A model generated the notes under the pieces. The model ran no database searches and was not told the origin of the DNA. It saw only the letters and a list, made by a program, of their open reading frames with translations. A stretch of 64,000 bases of DNA from Bryopsis sp. KO-2023. Taxonomy: Eukaryota; Chlorophyta; Ulvophyceae; Bryopsidales; Bryopsidaceae. Location: the NCBI GenBank assembly GCA_030272585.1, contig BSYQ01000004.1:5642001-5706000 (forward strand), in the 5' to 3' direction. Positions within the stretch are counted from its first letter, which is position 1. Each line of letters starts with the position of its first letter. Below are positions 34,093-44,901 of this stretch, one piece after another. The position numbers and the translations under genes are program-made.

Positions 34093-34475
34093 GAGGGGGA
34101 AGGGGGGAAGGGGGGAGGGGATCAAAAAAAAACAAGGGAAGGGGAGAGGGGGGATAAAAAAAAAAACAAGGGAAGGGGAGAGGGGGGATAAAAACGAAAA
34201 CAAGGGAAGGGGAGAGGGGGGATAAAAAAAAAAACAAGGGAAGGGGAGAGGGGGGATTAAAAAAAAAAACAAGGGAAGGGGAAAGGGGGGATTAAAAAAA
34301 AAACAAGGGAAGGGGAAAGGGGGGATTAGAAAAAAAACAAGGGGGTAGGGTGGATTAGAAAAAAAACAAGGGGGTAGGGTGGATTTAAAAAAAAACAAGG
34401 GGAGAGGGTGGATTAGAAAAAAAGAAGAAGGGGGGGTTACGAAAAAACAAGGGGAAAGGGGAAAGGAAGGTGTTC
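34093..34475 (+). repeat. GGGAAGGGGAGAGGGGGGATAAAAA minisatellite after hAT-A transposase
   Basis: About ten units of 30-36 bp, each a G-rich part (GGGAAGGGGAGAGGGGGGAT) followed by an A run and ACAA. Units vary mainly in A-run length. It directly follows the transposase stop. The minus-strand frame at 34018-34398 is a repeat artefact. Confidence 0.9.
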
Positions 34476-34599
34476 ATGTTGTGTGTGGGGATTAGGCAGC
34501 CAGTTGCAAACACATTTGTGCAGGTGGGGTGATAATATTTGTTTTGGGTTGGGTATTTATGTTGTAAGATTATTGTTTATGACTTCGCTTGCAACTGCA

Positions 34600-35661
34600 G
34601 GTGGATCCTTTACTTGACCGGATTCCACCTTTACTTGACCGGATTTGACCTGTTCTGGACAGGAAAACGGTTCTTTGTGGACCGGATTAAACCTTTATTA
34701 GACAGGTGAAACACCGGTCTGGACAGGCTGGTGCCTGTCCAGATGAGTGAGTCTGTGCGGTCTTGACCGGTGTTCAGCCGGTCTGAACAGACTTGCCTGT
34801 CTAGACAGGCTGAGTTTCTGTCTAGTAAAGGCTAGGACAGGCTTAGACAGGAGGTGGTACCGGTCCAGACCTGTCCGACCGGTCGAACCTGTCCAGGTTA
34901 CCGATTAGCGGCTTCTATGCCTTTATTAGACAGGAAATCACCTGTCCAGACAGGTCCTACCGGTCAGGACAGGAACGAATTCATGAGCGGAAATGAGGCC
35001 AGCCGGTCTGGACAGGCTCAATCCGGTCTAGTAAAGGTATACCTTTACTGGACCGGAAATGACCTTTATTAGACAGGTGTCGGACAGAGATAGGACTTGG
35101 GCCGATTTTTTGGTCCGGCTCCGGTCCGGTCCGGTTACGGTCGGGTTACGGTCACCGTACTACGGCCGTAACTCCGTACCGTAACCGGAGTAATATGCTG
35201 TTTTTACGGTACGGAACAGGTACGGTATAGCTACGGCAGGCCCTAAATCATCGTGAAGTGGTGTGGTTCAGTGTTAAAGCGTTAGGTTGCAGTCTGTAGG
35301 GTCGCAGGTTCGAATCCCCCTGGGTTCTTTTGGAATCGCGGGACCCTGCGGGGGTCACTTTCTACGGTTTACGGTTGGTACGGCCGTTACGGTCATTACG
35401 GTCCGGTACGGAGCGGTACGGAGCGGTACGGAGCTACGGTTACGGCCGTAAAAGTACGATTTTCCGACGAAAATTGTACTCCGGTTACGGTCCGGTTACG
35501 GCGTTACGGTACGGTTACGGTGACCGTAACCGTAAAGTCCTATCACTGGTGTCGGACCTGTCTAGACCGGTCAGACACCTGTCTAATAAAGGTCATTTCC
35601 GGTCCAGAAAGTGACTGCCGGTCCGGTCCGGTCCGGTCCAACGGGTCGGCGCCCAGGTCTG
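34600..35661. repeat. hAT-A right subterminal repeats and terminus (split by MITE-1e)
   Basis: Dense copies of CCTGTCTAGACAGG, CCGGTCTGGACAGG and CCTTTATTAGACAGG in both orientations, continuing after MITE-1e to 35661. The terminus reads GGTCGGCGCCCAGGTCTG. Probable transposase-binding region. Confidence 0.8.
35085..35548 (+). mobile_element. MITE-1e (464 bp) in hAT-A right subterminal region
   Basis: Ends CAGAGATAGGACTT and GTCCTATCACTG. Exact 8-bp duplication gtgtcgga at 35077-35084 and 35549-35556. Nearly identical to MITE-1c. Box B GGTTCGAATCC at 35307-35317. Confidence 0.96.
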
Positions 35662-37089
35662 ATCGTGAGCCCAGTTTTTCGGCCAATTCTGTGAACGGGC
35701 TATTTTTTTTACTATCCCTCGGAATTCTTCTGCATCTTCTGCATCTTCTGGAAAAATCACACACAATTTTTTTTTACCCCTCGAAAAAAAAAGGTTCGAA
35801 ATACATTCCAACCCACTGTTGATTTTTTCAACCGGTTTACTCCTATTTTTCGTTTTCCTCGTATATTGTTCGCATCTCCATGTCGGTGGGTGTGTACTGG
35901 AAAAAGAAACTCTTTTTGATGTTAAGATTTTCACTATCGAAACAAAAAATGTTACAAGTGATCACCGAGATGTCTAGTAAGCACTAGCTAGAGCTATAGA
36001 CTAGCTATGGGCACTAGTGATAGCCTAGTCAGAGCTTAAGGTCCATAGGATCCCAATAGGAGATCCTATAGCTCAAGAACCCTGGTGCCTCGCCCTAATG
36101 ACATTAGTCAAGGGTCCCATCAATGAGTGGGGGTTTGATGGGTTAAGGAGGCTTCGAGGGAGGGTTCTGGGAGGTTTTTGTAACAAAAAAATTCTCTCAC
36201 CTTCAAAATCCAGCTCATATTGCATTGCCTCCTTCTTATCGCACTGAATCAACATGTAATTCACTCGGACCTTCACTTTTTTGCCGAGTCGACCCCTTTC
36301 ATATTGAACAATAGTTGGATGTTCCGCATCAGCCTAGCAAACAAAAAAGCCCCGAAATCATTCACTTCCTTCAAATTCCCCATGCCATCCCTCTTCCCCC
36401 CCCCCCCCACCCCCCCCCCAAAAAAAAACCCTTTTTACATCGCTTTCCTTTCAGTGAGGTTCGGGGGAAGGGTTCAACTTTCAGAGTCGTGCGGCTCCAT
36501 AGTTATATATCACTATATTGCACAACAGTCTTTATGTGTGGGGGATCTTCGAATCAATCCGTGGTAGAGGGCATTACCGGTGCGCGGGGACATGCGGACG
36601 ACTCACCGATATAACAGCGTTTCCAATCGACAACCATTTGGTGACGGAGAGCTCGACATCGTCCCTTCCTTGTCGCACGGATGTTTTCCTGGAATCTCGT
36701 CCGCCATCTCCACTGCCTCCACGCCCCAATGGCGTGGCGGCTAATCTGGACGCCAAAACACACACACACACACACACCGAAAGGTCAAAACGCCAACATG
36801 TAAGAAAGATTCCGATACACACCAAAAAAAAAAACATAAAAAAAAAAAAAAAGCCTGGAAAGCTGCTTCAGAGGAGCGCAGCACGAACCTGCTCGATCGG
36901 CGGACATTCATGGGGATTCCTGACTTTGGCGATCCGCGGAACTCGATTTTGGACAAGGTGAAAGTGCAATCGAACTCGGTTCAAAATGTCGACATGAATG
37001 CGCGGTTGCGGGCCAGAGAGTCCGACAGCGATGCGACATCGAGGGCGACCTCTTGGGCCATCTCTTGTGGGTGCACCGAAAGAAGCCAT
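35662..37089 (-). pseudogene. Small gene cut by hAT-A; C-terminal region PH-fold-like, identity unknown
   Basis: Minus-strand exons joined by good GT-AG borders and consistent phase: about 36607-36745 (ends VTKWLSIGNAVIS), 36201-36333 (ADAEHPTIVQYERGRLGKK ... YELDF) and 35747 downward (EDAEDAEEFRGIVKKIARSQ). The last exon runs straight into the hAT-A terminus at 35661. The beta-rich segment followed by a DAEDAEEFRGIVKKI helix resembles the end of a PH-type fold; this is speculation. The first exon is unclear: an ATG at 37089 starts an open frame that does not join cleanly. A TATA box (CTATAAAAGG, 37179-37188, minus) lies about 90 bp upstream of that ATG. The missing 3' end would lie beyond position 1, unless hAT-A sits in an intron. 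Confidence 0.45.
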
Positions 37090-37178
37090 CGTGTTATCTG
37101 GCAATTTGGCAAGTTTTTGAGGAGTTGAAGGAAATGATGGTGGATGTGAACGAGACGGGTGGCGTTGGGGACGAGCGA

Positions 37179-37188
37179 CCTTTTATAG
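37179..37188 (-). promoter_or_regulatory. TATA box of the minus-strand gene near 37 kb
   Basis: CTATAAAAGG on the minus strand, in a GC-richer stretch, about 90 bp upstream of the ATG at 37089. Good match to a core promoter element; no other support. Confidence 0.45.
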
Positions 37189-37199
37189 ACGGAAATCGA

Positions 37200-38288
37200 G
37201 AACTCCATGGGCGATGTGGAAAATGTAGGGAATCCACAACGACCGACTGCATTCAGTTCAGTGGTTTGGAATGGTGCCCCGCCGAAGGTGGATTTTTCGG
37301 GATGTGTGAAGCCTCAGGTCCAACAGCAGTCGATAGAGAAGTACAGTCTACCACTATCTCCGACCCAGCGGGGGATCTTGTTGGGGTGTGTGTGTTCAAT
37401 TGGTTCAAATTAAAGCTTGTCAAAATTAAATACTTGACGGTTTTCGCTTCGTTTCTGGTTTCGGAGTCACTGCGTCGCAACCTCTCCATCAATGAATCTG
37501 AAATTTTGTAGGCGTCATCTTCGTGTATCAGAGATGCTTCCCACAAAATTTCACATCCATTGGGTGTCTCACTGGTGAATTGTAACCCGAAACATAAGTG
37601 GACAGTTATTGTGGGACAGAGTAAGTATATACGTGCAGCACTGTGTCATTTTTTCTGAATGAGTGCATATCGAGTTAACGGACTGTCCTCGATGGGGGTC
37701 GGTAGGCTCTGCACCCTCCTTGATTAAACAAAAGTCTGGGTGTATGTTCGATTAAGGAATTCTGTGACCACTTTTTGGGGGTTGGATGGGAGAATTTTTA
37801 TCTGCACACAGGTACAAAGTATACTTGGTAGTGTGCTATAAAATCCTGGTTGGGAATTTTCGTACTTCAGGTTTTGATTCCTTTCTGTGAAAAGGAAAAA
37901 GAAAATGAACAACAAACCAAAACAGTACAGAAAAAGAGAGATGCATGAAAAAAAGGTGCTGAAATTGACCTCGATAATTGATGTGTGTATAACTTCCGGA
38001 AAGTCCCTTGAGGGAGGATTGACAACCATACAATCAATGAATATGTATTTGCTCCTTGATAAGACGCCCAGAATCTGCTTCCATGCGGCTTGGATTGAGT
38101 CCAAAATCGAGAGCAATACAATAACTACTTTTACACTTTCTAATTTTTCCTCCCCCTCTTTTCCCCAAATAAAGACAAAGCAAAACGCACAACAGATAGC
38201 AGCTTCATGCGAACATTCGAAACAGAAAACCCACGAAAAGGAAAACTTTCTTCCATTTTTTTTCCCGTCAATCCCTTGCACGATTTGG
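37200..38288. other. Intergenic, no confident gene
   Basis: Several open frames on both strands (the longest minus-strand one spans 37724-38467), but none has recognisable domains or clear splice-supported continuity. The low-GC, T-rich composition resembles the introns around it. Confidence 0.5.
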
Positions 38289-40276
38289 TCATCGGCTCTC
38301 CCAAGGAACCTGAATAAAGAATCAACGGGAAAAAAAAGGTGGTAAAAATAACTATTTTGAAGCCAAACAGCAAAGACGTTCAGATTTTGAGAAAACAATC
38401 GGCAAAGTGCCACCGATCGATGAGAAGCAATAATTTTTTTTGCAGAACGACCAAATATAAGTTCCATTGTTTCTTTCGCTTGATGTTCATAGCGCGCTGG
38501 AGTTTTTCAATGATGATCCACAAAACAGCAAAAGGGTTTTTCAAGTTGTATATCCTGAATTGAACACAGCTCCGCCAGACTTACCTTCATTTTTGTACCC
38601 TTCCTTACGATATCTTTGTTCACAGTCTCCAGCATCCCCTGAGAGGAACAAAAAATACAATTAAGAATATCAATGCAAATACACTTCATGAAAAAAAAAA
38701 AAATAAATTATATATATATGTATCTGTATATATATACAGAACCACAAACAGGATTGGCACTGACCTCGTTTTATATTAATTCGTGTATCGGAAAAAAAAT
38801 AAAATAAAAAATCAATCAAAATCATTGGTCAAACCCAGTCTGTTTTCCGAATTTGCGGAAGCTGATGTTTGACAGAGAAAACACTCCTGTTTTAGAGACA
38901 GTTTCTGGCATCATGAAAAATAGATTCATGAAATGAATTTTCTATTATATATTAAAGTAGATCGATAATGAAAAAAAGAATTGGGTTGGATCAAGAATTC
39001 CAAAAAAAAAAAAAAAAAAATCACACCAGATTTGAAATAACAAACCAAAACAAGTGGTCACCTCATTAATGACTTCATCGATTGTCAAACAAAGTTGCGC
39101 GTAGCCTTCGAACAAGAGGGCTTCCGAAGCAGGTTTTCCCAACACATCGCTGACACCTCGAATTATGGCTTGCAAAATTTGCGCCACTATGAGGTGAAAC
39201 CCCCCCCCCACACACACAGTCAAAAACACAGTAAAAAAAAAATTGATAACTTTTTGGCAGAGGCACAGAGGTGCAGATATTTTTTTCTCTTCTGCTACAC
39301 CATCAGTCAACGAAGCTTGCCAGTGAAAAAATCACCAAAAATAACAGTGAGTTCACTACTTTCACAGAAGTCTTTATGAAATTTCGCAAGGAACTATATT
39401 GTTATTTGAACTTGGATAAACAGATTGGCTGATGAATGAAATGCATGTTCACCTCAACCAACAACAGTTACATTCTGCATTAATTTACCTTCACAAATTT
39501 TTAAAAATATTTTTTTTGGCCTTATCAACTCTTTTTTAAATGACAATTTTTCATACACTTACATGCGAGTTCATTGTATTCCCCCGATCCCAGACTGTAA
39601 ATGATAATATCGGAAGTTGGCATGAACACAATGGGAGCCCCTCTGTTTTCATGTCATGAAAATGAAAAGCATGACAAATCAATCAAAACTAAGGGACACA
39701 AGACAAACAAGATAAATATTTCTATCGACCGTTGTTCAATCTTGTTGTTTGTTTCATTCAAGGAAAATACTACTGTGTAATTTTTATATTTCTATTTCAT
39801 TGATTATTTGCTTTGCTTAAAATCCCCCCCCCTTTCTTTTTGCTTAGCAAATGTTTGAATTGCAAAAAAAAATGGTGAACATTTCCGTTGATAGAATCAG
39901 TAACCTCCCCCAAACCAGAATACAACCTATTTTTTTTATTTTTTTAAAATCTGGGGCATTCTTTCCTTTCCTATTTTTCACCCTTTTTTTTTCTTCCACC
40001 ACCTGTTTTTTTTTATATAGTATTGGTCACATTTCGATATTTTAGATACAGTTTGCCCTTCAACAAACGAAATAAAAACAGAAGGATTCCTCACCTGTAG
40101 TTTCCAACGTATTGTTGCCCATCCTGCACCGTCATCAAAATAGGTTGGCTCGCGCCATGAAACGCTCCACGAATTTCGGCGCGAGTGGCTTCGTCGAGGG
40201 GGTCGTAAAACCTCTCGTAGATCACATTTCCAGCCTTCGTAGAGATCAGAACGGCATGTATTCGACCGCTGGACAT
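38289..40276 (-). CDS. SNARE-like (longin-fold) small protein, 153 aa, five exons
   Basis: Exons (minus): 40095-40276, 39563-39642, 39062-39186, 38585-38638, 38289-38309. Lengths add to 462 nt and all phases agree. The protein begins MSSGRIHAVLISTKAGNVIY with ERFYDPLDEATRAE after it. It continues with DIIIYSLGSGEYNELAL, then QAIIRGVSDVLGKPASEALL, and ends near GMLETVNKDIVRKGTKMK. Length and layout match the plant SNARE-like superfamily proteins of the longin/adaptor small-chain fold, related to AP and COPI zeta small subunits, so a role in vesicle traffic on the cytosolic face of membranes is likely. The last tiny exon (VPWESR and stop) is the least certain. Its start faces the PDI gene across about 345 bp. 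Confidence 0.82.
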
Positions 40277-40620
40277 TCCCTGTTTCGCGTCGAGCCTTTC
40301 TTTTCTTTATCAGTACTTTAGATCCTGCGTTTCGCTTCGACGTCGGTTTTCTCGTCGTGGTCCGACGTCTTCGTGGAGCTGGGAAACCCCACTTTTCAAG
40401 AAAACCAGCTCGCGCACAGAAACAGGCGCTCCTCAGTCGGACACACGCAAGCAAACACATAGATTAGTCATAGATTCCTTTCGTTTTCGTTTTGTCAAAT
40501 GCACTTGGTGTTGATTGACTGAGTAGCTTCTCCTGGTCTTGCTGGTTTTTGTTTTCTCGTCGACTTTGCTTTCGTGCGTGTTCTTCTCGGAAACACAAAA
40601 AAAAACGACCGTGTGGAGCG
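40277..40620. promoter_or_regulatory. Shared divergent promoter region
   Basis: The starts of the SNARE-like gene (minus, 40276) and the PDI-like gene (plus, 40621) are separated by only 344 bp, so both promoters and 5' UTRs must lie here or overlap the genes. The stretch is richer in CpG than flanking introns. No clear TATA box is seen. Confidence 0.5.
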
Positions 40621-42493
40621 ATGGGGCGAACCACGCTTCCTCTGCTGGTATTAGGACTTTCGATCGTTTTGGCGATCGCCTCCGAGGATCCGAAAGAAAC
40701 GTTGCCTGGAGTGGAGGATCTGAGTGCGTGTCTTCATTGTGGCAGAGCTGGTTTCGGAGTAGATTCGGTTTTGTTTTAGAAAGTGGGATCTTCAACCGAA
40801 GTGGCCACAAGAACTCGAACGATCTTTTCTCGTTGTGCTCTTTTTGAATTGCCTCAATGTCCGAATAGGCCTGAAGAACTTCGATTCGTTCGTCAATGGA
40901 CAGAAGCACGCCCTCGTGGAATTCTACGCCCCTTGGTGAGTTGCTCGAGTTTCTCAGAAGAGAAACGACGTTTTCAGATCAGTTCAGTGAATCGTTTTGT
41001 CGCACTCCATCCAAAAATAGATCACTTTGAGCTGGCAAAAAAGTGGAAAAGAAAACGAATCGATCAGAAGAAAAAAAATTGGGGAACTTACTTTGGGGAT
41101 GAGAAAAGATAGGAAGGTGTTCTGATCCCCTTTTTTTTTCTTATTTATTTAATTTGTAATATTTTTCTTCGAGCAGGTGTGGGCATTGCAAGCGTTTAAC
41201 TCCAGAGCTCAAGAAATTGGGAGCTGCCATTTCTGCAGATCCCAAATTGAAAAACAGAGTGGTCATCGCAAAGGTATACAGACATTCTTTTTTCTTCTTC
41301 GGGAAAAAAAAAGAAAATTAGCATTAAAAAAGAAGAAAAAAAACACAACTGTCACCTCCACCAATCGTTGGAATTTTTCGCACAAGTTCATTTCTCCTGT
41401 TGTTTGCATTGAATGGGTCGATAACAAAGAAATGCAAAGGAGAGTTTTGTTTCTGTTTTTGTTTTTTTCAACGAAAATGAAATTAACCAGTCTTCAACGA
41501 TCAGTAACCTCTTCTTTTTCGTTGACCAGGTGGATGCCGATCAGCACAGGGCGCTGGGCGAGCGTTTTGGAGTGACTGGATTTCCTACTTTGAAATGGTT
41601 TCCCAGAGGGAAACCCATTGACGAACCAGAAAGGTAAACCAAAAAAAAAAAGTTGAAAAAAAAAGGCAGAACTTGTTAATTAATTCCCCCCCCCCCAAAA
41701 AAAAAAGTAAAGAAAAGTAAAAAAATGAGATGCAGGTGAAAGATGATGGAACTTAAAAACACTGGAGAAACACTTTTGCTTTATGGATGCATCAGACTAT
41801 CCATAGCATTTGTGGTGCGGGAAATGCCAACATATAATATATACTCATGTACATATATATGTTAACATATTTGTGGTCTTGTTCTATGTGGGAAAGGTTT
41901 TTTCCATTTTGCGGAGGCATGACTGAAGAGTTTTTTTTTTTTGCTTTGTCATGTTTCTTTAGCTATGAGGGTGCTCGAAGCTCAGATGCCTTTATGAGAT
42001 TTATCGAAAAGAAATTGAAGGCAGACCAGGGCTACGCCAGACACAAGGATGTGGATCCTTTTGCCAAAAAATACCTCGCGGCCGAGGACCCTGCCGCCAA
42101 AGCCAAAGTGATCGTGGAGCTGAAAGACTTTCTGAAAGCGTTGCCCGAAGAGGATCAAAAGATTGGGGATATCTATGTCAAACTGATGTCCAAAGCATCG
42201 GAAAAGGTGTGTGTGTGTTTGCTTGCTTGCATCCGTTTCGGTGGTGGCATGTATTTCCTAATCTTTCCCCCCCCAAAAAACAAAAAAGAAAAAGAAAATG
42301 AAAAAAAAGAGGGATGCAAGATGTGAAGGGCTTTGTTTGTGTGGCTCTGTTGGTCCAGGGGGATGATGCATATCTTGGCAAAGAGCAGGCAAGGGTTTCG
42401 AAAATGCTGGAATCTGGAAACATCAACCAAGAGAAGGTTGTCCAATTTGAGCAAAAATTATCGGTGCTGTCGGCCTTTCTAGAGGTGGAGTGA
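40621..42493 (+). CDS. Protein disulfide isomerase-like: signal peptide, one thioredoxin domain, ERp29-C-type domain (249 aa)
   Basis: Oxidises and isomerises disulfides of secretory proteins in the ER. Exons 40621-40723, 40869-40935, 41177-41273, 41530-41633, 41963-42206 and 42359-42493 sum to 750 nt with consistent phases. An N-terminal signal peptide ([20 protein letters not shown]) precedes one thioredoxin domain. Its CGHC active site in FYAPWCGHCKRL is split between exons 2 and 3, with [11 protein letters not shown] following. The C-terminal ~100 residues (about 150-249) are the helical ERp29-C/D domain. Plant PDIs with a D domain usually have two thioredoxin domains, so this is a shorter a-D form. 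The C-terminus ends LEVE without KDEL, as in some D-type PDIs. Confidence 0.9.
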
Positions 42494-43373
42494 CGATCCG
42501 TATCTTTTTTTCCTTTTTGGATAGTCAAAAATTGGTACTTTTTTTCTTTTTTCAACAAGGTTTGATTTTCTTTTTTTTTTTCTGGGAGGGGGTGGGGTTG
42601 GGGGGTAAATTGAAAAAAACAAAAAAGAGGGAAGTTGGTGGATGAATTTGCCTAGATCGACAGGTGTTGGTCAAAAACATTGTAGCAATGATTTGTGGTG
42701 TCCAAACGATCTCTTTTACTTTTTCCGTTGGAAAAAAATGCATGGAAAAGAGAAAATGCACATCAATCTATATTTAAACATCTCAGTATTGTTTTCCCCA
42801 ATACAAGATCCTGTTTTTCGAATAAATCACCCTCCCCCATTTTTTTTTAATAGCAACCATCTGTGTTTTTCCAAAAGAAAACATACTAAAGCCAATATAC
42901 AAACCCCCCTTCCCCAACTCTACCGAAGGCAAAGCATAGTGCTACCCGAAATTAATACCCATCGTCTCATCTGCAGAAAAAAACGCACACACTCATATCT
43001 ATATAAATAAACCTCCCACCATTTCCACCAGCACGGTGAAAATCGGTACGAAATTGCACCGCCAGTACCCATTTCATTTAGCTATTTTAACCTCTAAATT
43101 TTTTCGACAATTTCAAAGCCTAGCCCTGCATTGCATTCGTTACCTAGCATAGGCACCATCGTGATTATCCGCTCCAAACCTCCAAATCCCCCCCTCCTCT
43201 TGTTTTCCCAAACACCAAAAAAGAACAAGTCTCTCTCCTTGTTGCAAGCTGCCTGTTCCCATTCGTTTGCTACCACTCAGATTCCTACTTTTGATCGCAA
43301 TCGATCAATCAAATCGACCCGATTTGATGGTGGGATCTAAATCACATGTTACATGGATGCATGCATGCATGCG
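42494..43373. other. Intergenic / 3' UTR between convergent genes
   Basis: Holds the 3' UTR of the PDI gene (a possible polyadenylation signal AATAAA near 42821) and of the minus-strand gene ending at 43374. T-, A- and C-rich runs; no coding signal. Confidence 0.55.
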
Positions 43374-44901
43374 TCAAAAGGGTGGGAACCCTTGCATGAC
43401 ACCCCAATCAGCAGCTCTCCACCATCTACCACCCATCCTGGCACCGTTCATCGGCACACCCGTGCTATGAGAAGGAAAGCACTGAATGAACGGCCCAGGC
43501 GCGATCCCAGGCTGGGTTGCAATAGGATGCAAGATTGGCTGCCCCACAAATTCATGCGACATCGACCCTACTGATGATATTGCATTGGGCGACAGAAAAT
43601 GTCCGAAACCAGGTCTGGGGGATGGGACTGCAGCAGGTACAAAAGCCATGGAGGGTGCAGTCGACTGGTTGGCCAGACGGGACCTGGGCAATGGATGAGT
43701 GATCTGGTGTTGGGAGTATGGCACCATCCTTCTGACTCCAGGGTGGATTACCACCGAGCCATGCATGTGCCTGGGTTTAGCTATCCGTTGAGTTTCCACC
43801 ATGGGCGGTGGCATTGGCCGAAGAGGCTTACGATGGCCAGAGTTGAGCACTCTGGTTGGCCTCCCCTCTTTGATCAATTCCCGTGGTTTCACCCCCATGG
43901 ACTCTCCAACAGACGTTTTTTGAGCCATTGCTGAAGTGCTCCTCTTCGGTCGGGTGGTTTGTGTGACTGTCCCCATGGTGAACGGCCTCTGCTCTCGACA
44001 CTTTGCAGGCTGAGTGTTGGAATCTGCTGATTTACCCACTTCATCCCGTTCCTTACAGCCCCCCGAATCCTTCCCCCCCCGGATGGCAAGGGTTGCTTTT
44101 CTGATCGGGCGACTGGGCTTTGCGACCGCCTTCTCTGTTTCCGTGGGTTTGGGGGAAATCGTTTCGGGCTCATCCTCAGGTTTGGATGGTTCTACTGGGG
44201 GTGAGGGGGGGTTGGTGGTGGTAAGGTCAATGTGTTCTGGTGTGCCAGCATTGGATGATTTCAAGTGCAAGAGGATTTTGGCAGCCTGCATATCTACGGT
44301 GTCTTCAGAATCGAAAGAACTGGTTTCGGTTTCTTGCCATTCTTGGATGCTCTTGGCTGGCAAAGAGCATTGGCAAGCTTCATCCTCCAAGAGATTAACG
44401 ATCAATCGATCGGGGCTCTCCGGGTGTTGCTCCACCACCTTCCCCCTACAAATCACACAGGATTGTCTTAACATATGCTTCGTGGACATGAGTGCCAACA
44501 TCAGTTCAAACTATCCAGCTTATCGAAGGCTTCGCTGCCGAAATCAAGAAAGTTTACATGACACGAACCCCTTTCACTTCAGATATGGGCGCATTTTCGG
44601 AGAGTGGCCAGTGATCGTCCATGCAACCCACCCCCCGTTGGCAAAACCCTTTTGAGCATAAATCTGAAGTGGAAATGGCTTCTCACCGGTAGTAAAGCCC
44701 TCGCAGTTGCGAACTGAATTCGGTTGCTGGCACCCGAACCACTGCCCCAATGAGAGCCGATGCGTCGGTCTCCACGCTGGATTTCCATCCTTCAGGGGAA
44801 CACGCAACTGCCCCAACGCCTGCCCGTCCCCCCTTCGTTCGTTTCGTCGACCTTCCCCACCCTGAGGGCCCGCGACGTTTGTTCATCGGCCTATTGACCA
44901 T
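43374..44901 (-). CDS. Unknown nuclear-type protein with Tudor/SH3-like start and disordered basic-proline tail (428 aa)
   Basis: Two exons, 44687-44901 and 43374-44445 (minus), joined in phase through a 241-nt GT-AG intron. After a basic N-terminus the segment with SALIGAVVRVPATEFSSQLR, LYYRGKVVEQ, LIVNLLEDEACQCSLPAKS and IQEW (about residues 48-103) has the strand pattern of a Tudor/Agenet-like SH3 barrel. The remainder is low-complexity: Ser/Asp/Pro/Thr-rich, then Arg/Lys-rich, then Pro/Met/His-rich to the C-terminus, which suggests a disordered chromatin- or RNA-associated protein. I do not recognise the family; Tudor-like is an inference from pattern only. A 5' UTR intron with an acceptor near 44960 is likely. 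Confidence 0.65.

Larger units (their letters stand above)
1..35661 (+). mobile_element. hAT-A: large hAT transposon, left end outside window, hosting all nested elements
   Basis: The transposase exons at 42-182, 625-822, 9023-9109, 16829-17563, 17655-17764 and 18094-34092 read as one hAT transposase once the nested insertions are removed. The right end is placed at 35661, where the sequence ends ...GCGCCCAGGTCTG. Its reverse complement CAGACCTGGGC resembles the hAT-B end CAGACATGGGC. The next 8 bases (35662-35669, atcgtgag) would be the target duplication, but the left copy lies before position 1 and cannot be checked. The 3' noncoding part is packed with CTGTCTAGACAGG-like inverted motifs, which also occur in the intron at 270-600. 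These look like subterminal transposase-binding repeats. Family identity is well supported; the exact right boundary is inferred by analogy. Confidence 0.8.

Noticed and set aside
34018-34398. Phe/Pro-rich minus-strand ORF
   Set aside because: Artefact of the G/A-rich minisatellite after the hAT-A transposase.
36720-36790. (CA)n tract as a promoter or regulatory element
   Set aside because: A simple ACACAC microsatellite adjacent to an exon; no evidence for regulation beyond its place in an intron.
37724-38467. 247-aa minus-strand ORF near 38 kb
   Set aside because: Overlaps the last exon of the SNARE-like gene in another frame and has Phe/Ser-rich intron-like composition without domains.
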